Part shown: positions 1 through 12,200 of the stretch, piece by piece | Position numbering within the stretch: the first letter of the stretch is position 1 | How the letters are laid out: each line of letters starts with the position of its first letter | Source of the DNA: Corydoras sp. C115 | Taxonomy: Eukaryota; Chordata; Actinopteri; Siluriformes; Callichthyidae | Direction: 5' to 3' | Length of the DNA stretch: 64,000 nt | Assembly (NCBI GenBank): GCA_019802505.1 | Contig: JAFMOC010000173.1 | Coordinates: 1 to 64,000 of the forward strand | Program-made: the position numbers and the translations under genes | Notes under the pieces: model-generated | The model's input: the letters and a program-made list of their open reading frames with translations, nothing else | Databases searched by the model: none | What the model was told of the DNA's origin: nothing

Positions 1-437
1 CGGAGTGCCTCGACGCCCCCGTCCGGAGTGCCATAATTCCCCCGTCCTAAATGCCTCAATGCCCCCGCCCAGAGTGCCTCAATACCCCCAGTCCTGAGTG
101 CCTCAATGCCCCCGTCCAGAGTGCCATAATTCCCCCGTCCGGAGTGCTTTAATGTCTCCGTCCGGAGTGCCTCAATGCCCCCGTCCGGAGTGCCATGATT
201 CCCCCGTCCTGAGTGCCTCAATGCCCCCGTCCTGAATGCCTCAATGCCCCCGTCCTGAGTGCCTCAATGCCCTCGTCCTGAGTGCCTTAATACCCCCCGT
301 CCAGAGTGCCTTAATACCCCCCGTCCAGAGTGCCTCAATACCCCCTGTCCTGAGTGCCTCGATGCCCCTGTCCTGAGTGCCTCAATGCCCCCGTCCTGAG
401 TGCCTCAATGCCCCCGTCCTGGGTGCCCTAATGCCCC
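1..437. repeat. 23-bp GC-rich minisatellite
   Basis: About 19 imperfect tandem copies of a unit close to GAGTGCCTCAATGCCCCCGT plus three bases. Copies vary at a few fixed positions (CTCAATG/CTTAATA/CATAATT), so old and young units are mixed. The array runs into a SINE at about 438 and off the left edge. No coding sense is seen. Confidence 0.93.
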
Positions 438-646
438 CATGGGCACACACTCACTCACACAGACACACTCTATATGGGGCAATTTGGAGAACTCAATTGA
501 CTTGATCCACAAAAACCGGAGACCCCGGAGGAAACCCACGCGGACACGGGGAGAACATGGAAACTCCACCCAGATGGGGATTCGAACCGGGAATCCCTAG
601 TGCTGAGAGGAGAACATGCTAAACCACTAAGCCACCGTGCTGTAGT
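438..646 (-). mobile_element. V-type SINE, tail missing
   Basis: Reverse-oriented tRNA-derived SINE: the core block (GGAGAACATGGAAACTCCAC) is followed by the complement of a Pol III B box (GGATTCGAACC) and ends near GCCACCGTGC. The tail half is missing where it meets the minisatellite. Confidence 0.85.
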
Positions 647-769
647 GAAATTTGCGTGGTGAAATTTGGTTTGCGTCAGCATAATCAATGCAAATTGCAA
701 ACAAAATGTTATGTAAACACACATGCATTTTCGTTTTCTGCGCGGCTTGTCGCCAGAAAAGCACATTTA

Positions 770-850
770 AATTGGGCGGGTTCTCAGTGCAGAGTCTTCA
801 TTGGGTAATAAGTTGTTGATTGACAGCTGGTGCTGCGAATTATTTATGCC
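770..850 (+). promoter_or_regulatory. Possible CCAAT/GC-box promoter for MORC3
   Basis: Two inverted CCAAT boxes (ATTGG at about 772 and 800), the first fused to a GGGCGG GC box, lie about 1.3 kb upstream of the first recognisable MORC3 exon. This resembles a TATA-less housekeeping promoter. No start codon continuing into a MORC3-like first exon was found nearby, so the assignment is an inference from motifs and position. Confidence 0.25.
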
Positions 851-1315
851 CCTGTCATAGTGGAGCTGCAGTTTTGCTCCACGTAAAATACAGGGGCTTA
901 TTCTCCCGTTCTTTTAAATGCATTTACGTAATAAATGCTGCAAGGCAAATATGAGAGCACTGTCTTCATTGTTTCATTAATACGTGTGAAAGTCATTATT
1001 AATCGAGGTTTGGATTTAATATTAATAAATCCAATTATTATTAATAAATCCATTACTAATTAGGTTTAGTACTTTATGTACTAAACCTAATGATGATGAA
1101 TTAAGATCCCAGCCTGGTCGTCCAGCTTATTCCCAAGTGGTTTTTGCTTTTTGTTTCTCTTATTTATTTTGTGTGTACCTTTGGCTTTTGTGTGGTGTGC
1201 CACCTGATGTATGGTGGTGGCTTTAGGGGTCAGGTGCTATGCGGGTTGTGTAGGATGTACATGTGCCCTGAGGTATTTTCTATTGCTTTTATTGTGTTGA
1301 TTTAAATAAACCTTA

Positions 1316-1672
1316 GGGCGGCACGGTGGCTTAGTGGTTAGCACGTTCGCCTCTCAGCACTAGGGATTCCCGGTTCGAATCCCCATCTGGGTGGAGTTTC
1401 CATGTTCTCCCCATGTCCACGTGGGTTTCCTCCGGGTTCTTCGGTTTCCTCCCACAGTCCAAAAACATGGATCAAGTCGATTGAGTTCTCCAAATTGCCC
1501 CATATAGAGTGTGTCTGTCTGAGTGAGTGAGTGAGTGTGTGTCCAGCGATAGATTGGCGCCCTGTCCTGGGTGTATCTGCTTAGCGCCCGAAACGTTCTT
1601 CCCTGGATGGGCATGGGGAACCCCCCCTGCGACCCTAATAGAGGATAAAGCTGAAGATAATGGATGGATAAA
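1316..1672 (+). mobile_element. V-type SINE, full length
   Basis: Complete copy: tRNA-like head with A box (TGGCTTAGTGG) and B box (GGTTCGAATCC), conserved core, and LINE-like tail ending AGGATAAAGC...GATAATGGATGGA. The flanks share AAATAAACCTT, a likely target-site duplication. Confidence 0.9.
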
Positions 1673-2133
1673 TAAACCTTTTAAACTTGCTTTTATCTCA
1701 CGTGGGTTTATCTCATGATTGGCTCCAGAACACCCACATTTTTGCATGCCAAGCACCGTAACAGTGCTGAGATCTATTCCTTTATCTTTTTCTAACACTT
1801 CAAATTATCTTTGGAGTCAAATTTGAGTTTGACAAAAGATTGATGTCTTAAAATATATTTTTCACTTCCGTAATCAATTAAATAAAGCAAATAAGCAAAT
1901 TTTTTTTTTAAAATAGCTTTTGCAATTCAAAACAATTATACTTAAATATAAAGAGACTTTTAAATGTAAGTATTGTTAATAATATTTTAAAAACTGCAGC
2001 TCATATCCCTGATGAGTTTTGTCTTTTGAAAAGTTTTAACGTTGTTTTTTTGAAAAATAATTTCTGTGAGGAACTGTTTCTGAACTTGTACAAATGTCTC
2101 ACAAACTATCGCGTCATGTTTCTGCTTTTTAAG

Positions 2134-2206
2134 ATTTCTCCTCTGTACCTTCACACAAATTCCACAAGCCACACCTGGCCCTTTAGTGCCATCGCTGAAC
2201 TGATTG
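2134..2206 (+). CDS. morc3: MORC3 exon 2 (start of the GHKL ATPase)
   Basis: Encodes LHTNSTSHTWPFSAIAELI and ends one base into the Asp codon of ELIDNA, whose Glu and Asn are the catalytic and Mg-binding residues of GHKL ATPases. The acceptor is TTTCTGCTTTTTAAG and the donor GTGAGT. Human MORC3 has about 13 residues upstream of this point; they must lie on an exon not recognised here. Confidence 0.88.
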
Positions 2207-5200
2207 GTGAGTCACTGCAAATTTCATTTGTTTTGTTGTTTCGCCCTTTATCGCCCAGATTTTATGTCCGACAACTCCCTTAAGTTTACTAATCTGTAAA
2301 GAATTTTCTTCTCTGTAAGTGTTTGTGTGTGTATCTTTGATTGACATTTCTATAGTTGTAGTAGCAGTCACTGTTTGGTAATACTCGTTTGTGAAAATGA
2401 CATGTTGGTTTATTGCCATGGCACTAATGTACAACTGATTAAAATATGTTGTTATTTATTGGGATTGGCTGTTTGTCTCAAATTAGAATACATAGATATT
2501 TAATAAATCTTTGATCTGGCACAGTTTCACACAAGATGCAAATCCCGACACAATACCCTTTAATTTTACCTGGAATTTATGAGTGCACTTAATAAGACAC
2601 TAACACCCTTTATGATCTGGTAATTTAGCTTAAACAAGGTTCACCAATCTATCACTGGGCACATTCACTCACACAGACACACACACAAACTATATGGGGC
2701 AATTTAGAGCATTCACTTTACCTTGAATCCATGCTTTCGAACTGTGGGAGGAAACCGGAGAACCCGGTGGAAACCCATGTGGACACGGGGAGAACATGGA
2801 AACTCCACCCAGAACAGGATTCGAACCTGGATCCCCAGCACTGAGAGGCAAACATGCTAACCATCAAGCCACCATGCCACCCTATATAAATATGTGTAAA
2901 TGATAATATATGATACCATACAGGTGATCTATTTAGCATATTGTACTTACACACAGAGTAATTAGTCATCCAGATTTAGTCCCTCCGTGCATTGAAGCAC
3001 ACACATATACACACACGCAGTGAAGTGAGCACACAAGCACAGAGTATTTGGCAGTCCTGTACATGGCGCCCAGGGAGCAATTGGGGGTTAGGTGCCTTGT
3101 CCAGTGGCACCGGGACCGGGAATCGAACCAGGGAACTTCAAGGCTGGTTTCTTAACCACAAGCCTATGACTGCCCCCCATAATAAATTCATTCATTCATT
3201 ATCTCCCGCTTTATCCTCTATTAGGGTCGCGGTGGGGTTCCCCATGCCCATCCAGGGGAGAACGTCTCGGGCGCTGGGCAGATACACCCAGGACAGGGCG
3301 CCAATCCATCGCTGGGCACACACTCACTCACATAGACACACTCTATATGGGGCAATTTTTGAGAATTCAATTGACTTGATCCATGTTTTTGGACTGTGGG
3401 AGGAAACCGGAGAACCCGGAGGAAACCCACACAGACACGGGGAGAACATGGAAACTCCACCCAGATGGGGATTCGAACCGGGAATCCCTAGTGCTGAGAG
3501 GCGAACGTGCTAACCACTAAGCCACCGTGCCGCCATAATAAATTATAGAACTAATTTAAACGTATTTGCATTCGTAATGAGTAATGTTTCTTTGTATTTA
3601 CAGACAATGCGTATGATCCGGATGTCAATGCTAAACAGTTCTGGATTGATAAAACGGTGGTTAAAGAACAGGAGTGCTTCATCTTTATGGATAATGGAGC
3701 CGGAATGGATTATGAGAAGATGCTCAAAATGCTGAGGTAGGTCACACTGCAACTTATCAGGTCTGACATAAGCACCTAGCCCTTAGGGTTAAGAAAAAGC
3801 AAGTGTAAGAGATTCATTACAGTAATTATAATAATTAGTGATCCTATTGTTACAGCGATCCAGCTTTGCATCTTGGATGCAAATAGATTTTAGACCTTTT
3901 GATCACGTCAGTAATGCTTAAACTACTGTGACAGGAGCGCAGCGGCACTGGGGAGGTAGTTAATTAAAATTAATTAATGCATCTGATGCAACTCTGCCTG
4001 ATTGCATCTCATGCCGCTGGGAGAGAGATCTAGCAACGACGAGCTAGAAAATGGAGGAAGAAGGAGGTGTGTTGGGCTATCAATCCAAAGGTTGAGGGTT
4101 TAAATCCCCTGTTTACTTAAGTTACCAATGTGGGCTCTTCAGCAAGACCCCTAACCCCCATTGCTTTAGGGGTGCTGTCCCTGTGTCCTGACCCTCGCCA
4201 TTAAGTTGGGATACTTTTAAGTTCGTTCATTCAATTATTCATCCATCCATTATCTTCCGCTTTATCCTCTATTAGGGTCGCGGTGGGGTTCCCCATGCCC
4301 ATCCAGGGGAGAACGTTTCGGGCGCTGGGCAGATAGACCCAGGACAGGACACCAATCTATCGCTGGGCACACACTCTATATGGGGCAATTTGGAAAACTC
4401 AATTGACTTGATCCATGTTTTTGGGCTGTGGAAGGAAACCGGAGAACCCGGAGGAAACCCACACGGACATGGAGAGAACATGGAAACTCCACCCAGATGG
4501 GGATTCGAACCGGGAATCCCTAGTGCTGAAAGGCGAACGTGCCAACCACTAAACCACCGCCTACTTTTAAGTTGCTTTGGATAAACTTGTCTGCTGAATA
4601 ACCAAATGTAAAATGTAATGTAAATGTTATATAACTCACTTGTTTTAGAAACAGTTAATTTAACTTAATAATGAAAATTAAATACAAAAACTGTAGACAA
4701 TATAATATTTCCAATGACGATGTAAGTCATAATGATTTTCAAATGAAGATTAGGTAATATTTCTGTGTATTCAGTAAAAAGAACATTCTGTTTTTTGTTT
4801 TGTTTCTTTGGGGCTTAGCCGTTTTGTCTGAGTCATTAAATCCATTAAGTCATTAAGTACAAGCAGACACATGCATACCCGCTTTCCATTTCATCACCAT
4901 GACCTGTGTGCCCTTCTCTTTTTCAGTTTTGGTTTCAGTGAAAAGGTGACGATCGCCGGTCATGTCCCGATAGGACTTTATGGAAACGGCTTCAAGTCCG
5001 GTTCCATGCGCTTAGGAAAGGATGCCATCGTGTTCTCAAAGAAAGCGGGCTGCATGTGTGTGGGCCTCCTGTCGCAGACCTACCACGAAAAGACGAAGGC
5101 CAAAAATGTTGTGATCCCAGTTGTTATGTTTAAAACCAACGGAAATACCGATATCCTTTACATGACTTTAACACCAGGATGGATGATTGGATGAATGAGA

Positions 5201-6179
5201 AACTGAACCAAATTCAGGTCATCTCATTGTAGAGAAGCATAACCCAGAGTATTCGGTTTCTGTCAGATTACAGGGTTGTACTTTACAGCTTGATCTTCTT
5301 GTGTGTGATTTCCTTGTCTCAGTTTGATCTTTAACCTTCTTCCTTACTTAGTTTGGTACCAGAGCATAAACATAGTCTTGAAGATATATTGAAGTATTCA
5401 CTGTTCAACACCGAGGAGGAACTGTTCTCTGAGTTAAAGGCAATCAACGGGCCTTACGACAAATTCTCCCCAGGAACCCGAATTATTATCTGGAACCTCC
5501 GCAGGTATGCAGAATGCTAGGAGAATATGATGAAAGTATGACCGAACCCTTGCAAGTTAAATTTGACAGTCTGGTTTACTTCTGTATTTTACACAAAATA
5601 TAATATTAAAGGTCAAATGTATTATATTTAGTACAACAGTGACAGTAGATCGAGGATTCAATAAGACTTTATTATCATTTTCATCACATGTGGTATATGA
5701 AATAAAAACTAAATTGCAATTTCAATTAAAGTAAAATAATAAAAAAAAGAAAATATTACATATAGAATAATTTAATAAGATAGCAGCAATGAATGCTGTA
5801 AGATATAAAATTAATGGCTCAGAAAATGGTAAGTTATATGTAAGTGTCTGTCGAGGAAATGTGTGTTACATGTCTAAGAGGAGTGTCGTTTAGGTTAGGT
5901 GGAGATTAAGAGTGTTACGAGTTCATTTATAAAGCTGTCTTGTTGTTTTGAACTTAATTCTCCGCAGCCTCCTGCCTGAGGGGCAATCTGTTTTTTTCCT
6001 GATATCTTCCATTTATTTTGGCAGAACATCAGCAGGAACATCAGAGTTTAATTTCACTGATGATCGCTATGATATTCAGATCCCAGTGGACCTAAGTGAG
6101 AACACGAAAGAGCAAAACAAACGCCTGCAGAGTGGCTTCTCAGTCCCTGATTACAAATACTCACTTCGGGTAAAATTTT

Positions 6180-6275
<96 letters not shown>

Positions 6276-9200
6276 GGGTGAGCTGATTCGACGATTTGAT
6301 TCGGAGAACCGTAGTCGACTATGAACCTCATAGTCGAATGTACCATTTTGACCACATGGGGGCGCCCATGGCTGCTGCTAAGCATTAGTTTTTACATGAA
6401 ATGTCTTTGTTTTCGTTATATATATAGCCTTTTGTCAAATAAAATCATCCTAATTTCTAGAGAAAAAAAGAAAAACAAAAAAAGGTTTTCTTTTGTTAGA
6501 AAAACAAGTAAAATATAAAAATTAAAAAAAATCTTTTTTAAAACTACGCCCTTAGCGCCATCTTGTGGTGAAATTTTAACTGATTCGACTATCAGTCGAC
6601 TATAGGGAAAATCTGACGAATCAGATTCGACTATGAAAATCTTTAGTTGAATACACCTCTAATATATATACACACACACATATTACATCTGTTTGTTTGT
6701 GTGTGTGCTGTTGAATCAGGCTTACACCAGCATCCTGTACCTGAAACCTAGAATGCAAATCATCATTCAAGGGCAGAAAGTTAAAACTCAGCTCGTCTCT
6801 AAAAGTCTCGCTAAGGTCATTAAGGACACTTATAAACCGACGTTTCTTGTATCCTTCTACCTGTGCCTGGAGTTATGCACACATGTGAAACTTAAGAATA
6901 GTTTGTAATAAAATAAAATAAAACCCAATTAATCTGTGTGAAATGATTTTTTTACAATTCAGTTGAACCGTAGTTGTACTTAATTAGCTCAGTCTCAGAA
7001 AAAAGGAATCCCTGTCACCTTCGGCTTCAACACAATGAGCAGAGAGCATTACGGTGTCATGCTGTATCACAAAAATCGCCTCATCAGGGCTTATGAGCAC
7101 GTCGCCTGCCAAGATAAGGTAAGAATTAAAAAATGGAAACTGTCTATTGAAATATTTATATTGCCATCACTATTATTAAAGCTGCATTCAACGGTGGATA
7201 CTGATGCGCACTTCATTTCACTTAAGATTTCACTTACGAACCTTCTGTTGGAAAAGGTGTTTTAAAAATTACAGTTCCCAAAACCACTTTTTTTTTCTCC
7301 TTATTTTTTCGACCACACTGATTTTAACTGTTGTTAGTGGTCATACATCCTGATTGACAAGTTTATGTTAAACTAGCCTAACTGATCAATTTTAAAAACA
7401 CTTCCTCTGGCATACAAAGGTTTGAACAACTGTCTAAGTAACAAGTGTAAATAAGTTATCTTTAATAAGGAAAATATAGCTTTTAAATGATATTTAAATA
7501 AAACATTTATTAAATATTTTAATGATTTGAAAAAAAAAAAAAAAAAAAAACAATATAACATTTTTCATTTTTGTGTGCAAAACAATGTACAGAAGTTTAA
7601 AGGAGCATTTTCAATGCTATTTTGACACGTCTGTTTGGAAAACAAGTGATTTGATAGAGTGTCCAGTCTTTACATAAAACTAAATGTTAGGTCAAATAAC
7701 TTGTGTTGTTTATATTCTTTTATTAGAATAAAAGGACAGGAGTGGGAGTAATTGGGATTATGGAATGTAACTTCCTGAATCTAAATCACAACAAGCAACA
7801 GTTTGACAACACAGAGGAATACAGGTAAAAATATTAAGTTACATTATAAACGGGTAGTTCGGTCCTTAAATCTTATTGGCTGAGCCGTTTGTCCAGCTGT
7901 GCCATTATGGACAATAACGCACACCTCTGAGCACTTCACATTCGTATCAATGTGTGATCTACAATACATATAAATCATGTACCATAATGAATAATAACAA
8001 GTATTAAATCAATAAGAGGGCAGCACGGTGGCTTAGTGGTTAGCACGTTGGCCTTACAGCCAACGGTTCGAATCTCCATCTGGGTGGAGTTTCTATGTTC
8101 TCCCCGTGTCCGCGTGGGTTTCCTCCGGGTTCTCCGGTTTCCTCCCACAGTCCAAAAACATGGATCAAGTGAATTGAGTTCCTCAAATTGCCCTATAGAG
8201 TGTGTCTGTTTGAGTGAGTGTGTGTCCAGTGATAGATTGGTGTCCTGCCCAGCGCCCGAGACGTTCTCCCCCGGATGGGCATGGGGAACCCCCCCGCCAC
8301 ATTAATATAGGATAAAGCGAAAGATAATGAATGAATAAATTAATAAATCAATAAGGTAAAAGAGGGCGTGCATCGCTGTGGTGGTTAAATACTGCCAAAT
8401 GGTTAAATACTGCCATCTAGGGGCCAACTTGCAAACCACAGTTTTGAAAAAATTAATAATGTATTTTATGTCACACATTAATATAAATGTGAAGCACTCA
8501 GAGGTGTGTGTTAGGGTCAATAAGTGTTAGGGGGGCGGGTTAGCTCAGTGATTAGGGCGTTGGGCTATCAATCTGAAGGTTGGGGGTTCAAATCCCAGGT
8601 CCACTGAAGTTACCAGTGTGGGTCCTTGAGCAAGACCCTTAACCCTCATTGCTCCAGGGATGTTGTGATTAACCCTGTGCTCACCTTGTAAGTCGCTTTG
8701 GATAAAAGCGTCTGCTAAATGACCCAAATGACCCAATAATGTCACGGCTGGACAAACAGCTCAGCCAATCAGATTTAAGGGCAGGAACTATCCACTTTTA
8801 TAAAAAAAAGCAATACAGCACTCAAGGTTGTACATTATTGGAAATAAATCACAGGGTATATAATCCTTTTCATTCATTATCTTCCGCTTTATCCTCTATT
8901 AGGGTCGCGCGGGGGGGGGGCTGGGTAGGACAGGACACCAATCTATCACTGAGCACACACTCACTCACTCACACACACTCTATATGGGGCAATTTTGGAG
9001 AACTCAATTGACTTGATCCATGTTTTCGGACTGTGGGAGGAAACCGGAGAACCCGGAGGAAACCCACACGGACACGGGGAGAACATGGAAACTCCACCCA
9101 GATGGGGATTCAAACCGGGAATCCCTAGCACAGAGAGGCGAATGTGCTAACCACTAAACCACCAGGGTATATAATAAATAATATAATTTATTAAATATAA

Positions 9201-12200
9201 TAATTTAGGCACTTTGCTGTTACTGTTATACCTGCACGTGCATGGTTTCTGTATGATTTTTATACAGTGCTGCATTACTGTATAAAATACTTTCTAAACA
9301 TGACAAAACAAAACAAAAAAAAGGCTGAATAAAAACCTAGCAATAGTATCACATACTATGTCACTTACACCAAGAATAGCTTAGCTTCTTACACCATAAA
9401 ATATCTTGTTCAGAAAGTTTAATCTGGGGATGTTCCTGGCACTTGGGCACAGCAGTTCTTCCAGCTAGATGGCCCTGTTTCTATTGTTAATTGGGGCAAA
9501 CATGTTCTTTCTGTGTGCAGATGGCATGTTTTTCTTGCTTGCATGGGTTTTCTCCACTGATTCCAGTTTCCTTCCAAATTTCCAGCACGTGCAGATTGGT
9601 AAATTGTAGGGGTGTATTCAACTAAAGATTTTCATAGTTGAATCTGATTCGTCAGATTTTCCCTATAGTCGACTGATAGTCGAATCAGTTAAAATTTCAC
9701 CACAAGATGGCGCTAAGGGCGTAGTTTTAAAAAAAGATTTTTTAATATATATTGTACTTGTTTTTCTAACAAAAGAAAACCTTTTTTTTTTTTTCTTTTT
9801 TCTTTTTTTTTCTAGAAATTAGGATGAATTTATTTGACAAAAGGCTATATATATAACGAAAACAAAGACATTTCATGTAAAAACTAATGCTTAGCAGCAG
9901 CCATGGGCGCCCCCATGTGGTCAAAATGGTACATTCGACTATGAGGTTCAAAGTCGACTACGGTTCTCCGAATCGAATCGCCGAATCAGCGAATATTGCA
10001 GCTCACCCCTAGTAAATTGGCAATATATTTTATTACTTGAAACTTGTAAATGATTTTGCAGCAATTCAAATATTTTAATGTGTAAATTAATGTAGCTTTT
10101 TAAATATAAAATGTATAGTGAGCATGTGTAATGTGTAGGTGATCAAATTCTGTGACTTTGCAGGAAAACTATGCAATGTTTAAATGTCAAGCTTGAGGAT
10201 TACTGGAAGGAAGTCCGCCACAGACAGACAATAATTACAAACAGTGACGAACCCGTTATGTGAGTGTGAATTTAATAATAATAATTCACTTATATAATAA
10301 TATAAGTGAATTGTTAATATAATAATTGATATATGTATATTATAAAATATCACATGCTAAATGAAAGGTTCTTAGTTTCTGTGATGTGGATTTGCAGCGA
10401 GCGCCCAGATCAGAACTGGGTTCAGTGCGATGAGTGTCTGAAGTGGCGGAAACTTCCTGATGGCATTGACAAGGACCTGCTTCCTGATAAATGGTTCTGT
10501 CGAAAGAACCCTGACCCTCAGTTCAGGTGATTTGTGGTCATTTCTGTCTGAGTGTGTATATGTGTATGCTGGGAGAGTGGGGGGGGTGTATTACTTCACA
10601 TGAGTTCTTAATTATTTTAGGAATTGTACAATTGACGAGGAACAAGAGGATTCTGAAGAGGAGGAACACAGATTTGAAAAAACATACAAAAAACAGTGAG
10701 TTAAATTCCAGGATGAAGCACGTATGTTTTTTTTTACGGACCTCTTGTGATCTCGGTGCTACATTTGTTTTGACAGTGAAAAAAACCAGAAGATGCTGGA
10801 GGAGGAGAAAAGAAAGCAGGTGATTGTATTATTATGATTATGTATTAAAATGGGTAGTTCTGGTCCTTAAATCTGATTGGCTGAAGCGTTTGTCCATTAA
10901 TGACAATAACACACACCTCTGACCGCTACATATTCGTAATACATTCGTTCTCATCAGTTATAAACTGAGTTCTGCAATTTGGCCACTAGATGACAGTATT
11001 TTATAACATCTCTTTTTATTAAACACTTTTCAGCAACGTACATCCATCTTGGGCTTGTGTACAAAAATTTAGTGCAAACAATGACTACATGAAAGAAAAA
11101 GAAGGAATTGTAATAATAGTAACAGTAAAAACTGTCAGAGGAAGCCCAATACAGATTAATTTAAACAGTGAGCCGAGTCTATTAGCACTAAACCTGTTGA
11201 GGATGTTTTTTATAAATTGTGTTCTGTAATTTGGCCACAAACTGGTTTCCTCTTACCCAGCGACTGATTGATATATATTTATTAGTCCCACAATGGGGAA
11301 ATATAAACCGATCAACGTTCACTTGATTGTGAACACAACGTTGTTTTGAAAAAACAGATTTATGTCATTTATAAAGCAAACCTTGTTTTAAGGCACTCAA
11401 GGTTGTGCATTATTGTGAATAAATCATGGGTAACAAGTGTAAAGGGCCTCCACTTCTTGTTGTCCCTAATAACACCTTTTTCACATTTTTTACAATAAAT
11501 AAATATATATTTTATTATTATTTATTTTATTTTATTTATCATTTTGTATAACTATTTTGTAAATCAAATTCTTTCTCTTTTTTTTTTTTTACTGTAAATC
11601 CAAATTTTTAACTTTGTGGAGATGTCGGAAAAGAATTTCACTGCTGGCTGTACTGTGTATAACATATGCGTAGTTATACACATATGTTATACTGTTATAC
11701 CGAGACTAATAAACCTGATTTGATTTGATTTAATTTGATTTAATACACACCCTCTTGTCCCTTATTAGACACAGCTTTTTACTTTAATGTCACCGAATTG
11801 AAAATGACTGAGAGAACTCAGTTTGTGCGTCTTTGCTACATAAAGCACACAGTTATCCATTCAGTTGCGGTTGATTTTATTTAAATTGTTAGGGATTATT
11901 TCTTTTAAACAATTTTATAAACTTAAGTCTAAGAAAGTCAAGATGTTTTGTGTTTTTCAGGAAGAGCTCAAGAAGAAAAAGGCAGAAGAGCAAATGATGG
12001 CAAAACTGGCCCGGGAGAATGCAGCATTACAAAGGAGAGAAGAGAAACTTTTGCGTCAGCTCAGATACAATGTAAGAATCTACCCAACACGTCACTTCTG
12101 TTTGTTGCATGTACTTTAACATAATAACATAATTCAGCAAAACGTCTCAAATTATTGTCCATTTGGCTTCATCTGCCATGATTAGCTGTTTTCTCATAGA

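Larger units (their letters stand above)
7848..8865. mobile_element. Foldback (palindromic) repeat with nested SINEs
   Basis: The left arm contains TTGGCTGAGCCGTTTGTCCA, and its reverse complement (GGACAAACAGCTCAGCCAAT) returns near 8750. The two arms are separated by two later SINE insertions. Related segments occur near 10.85, 25.74, 29.6, 50.1 and 57.7 kb. It behaves like a non-autonomous DNA element, but its termini were not fixed. Confidence 0.6.

Noticed and set aside
1340..1390. tRNA genes suggested by A-box and B-box sequences
   Set aside because: These are tRNA-derived SINE heads; no cloverleaf with intact acceptor stem is visible and the sequence occurs dozens of times.
2026..2133. 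Upstream extension of MORC3 exon 2 in the same open frame
   Set aside because: The added residues do not resemble any MORC N terminus and a good acceptor lies at 2133.
2992..3513. A 173-codon open frame on the plus strand
   Set aside because: It spans two different SINEs and no gene-like sequence.
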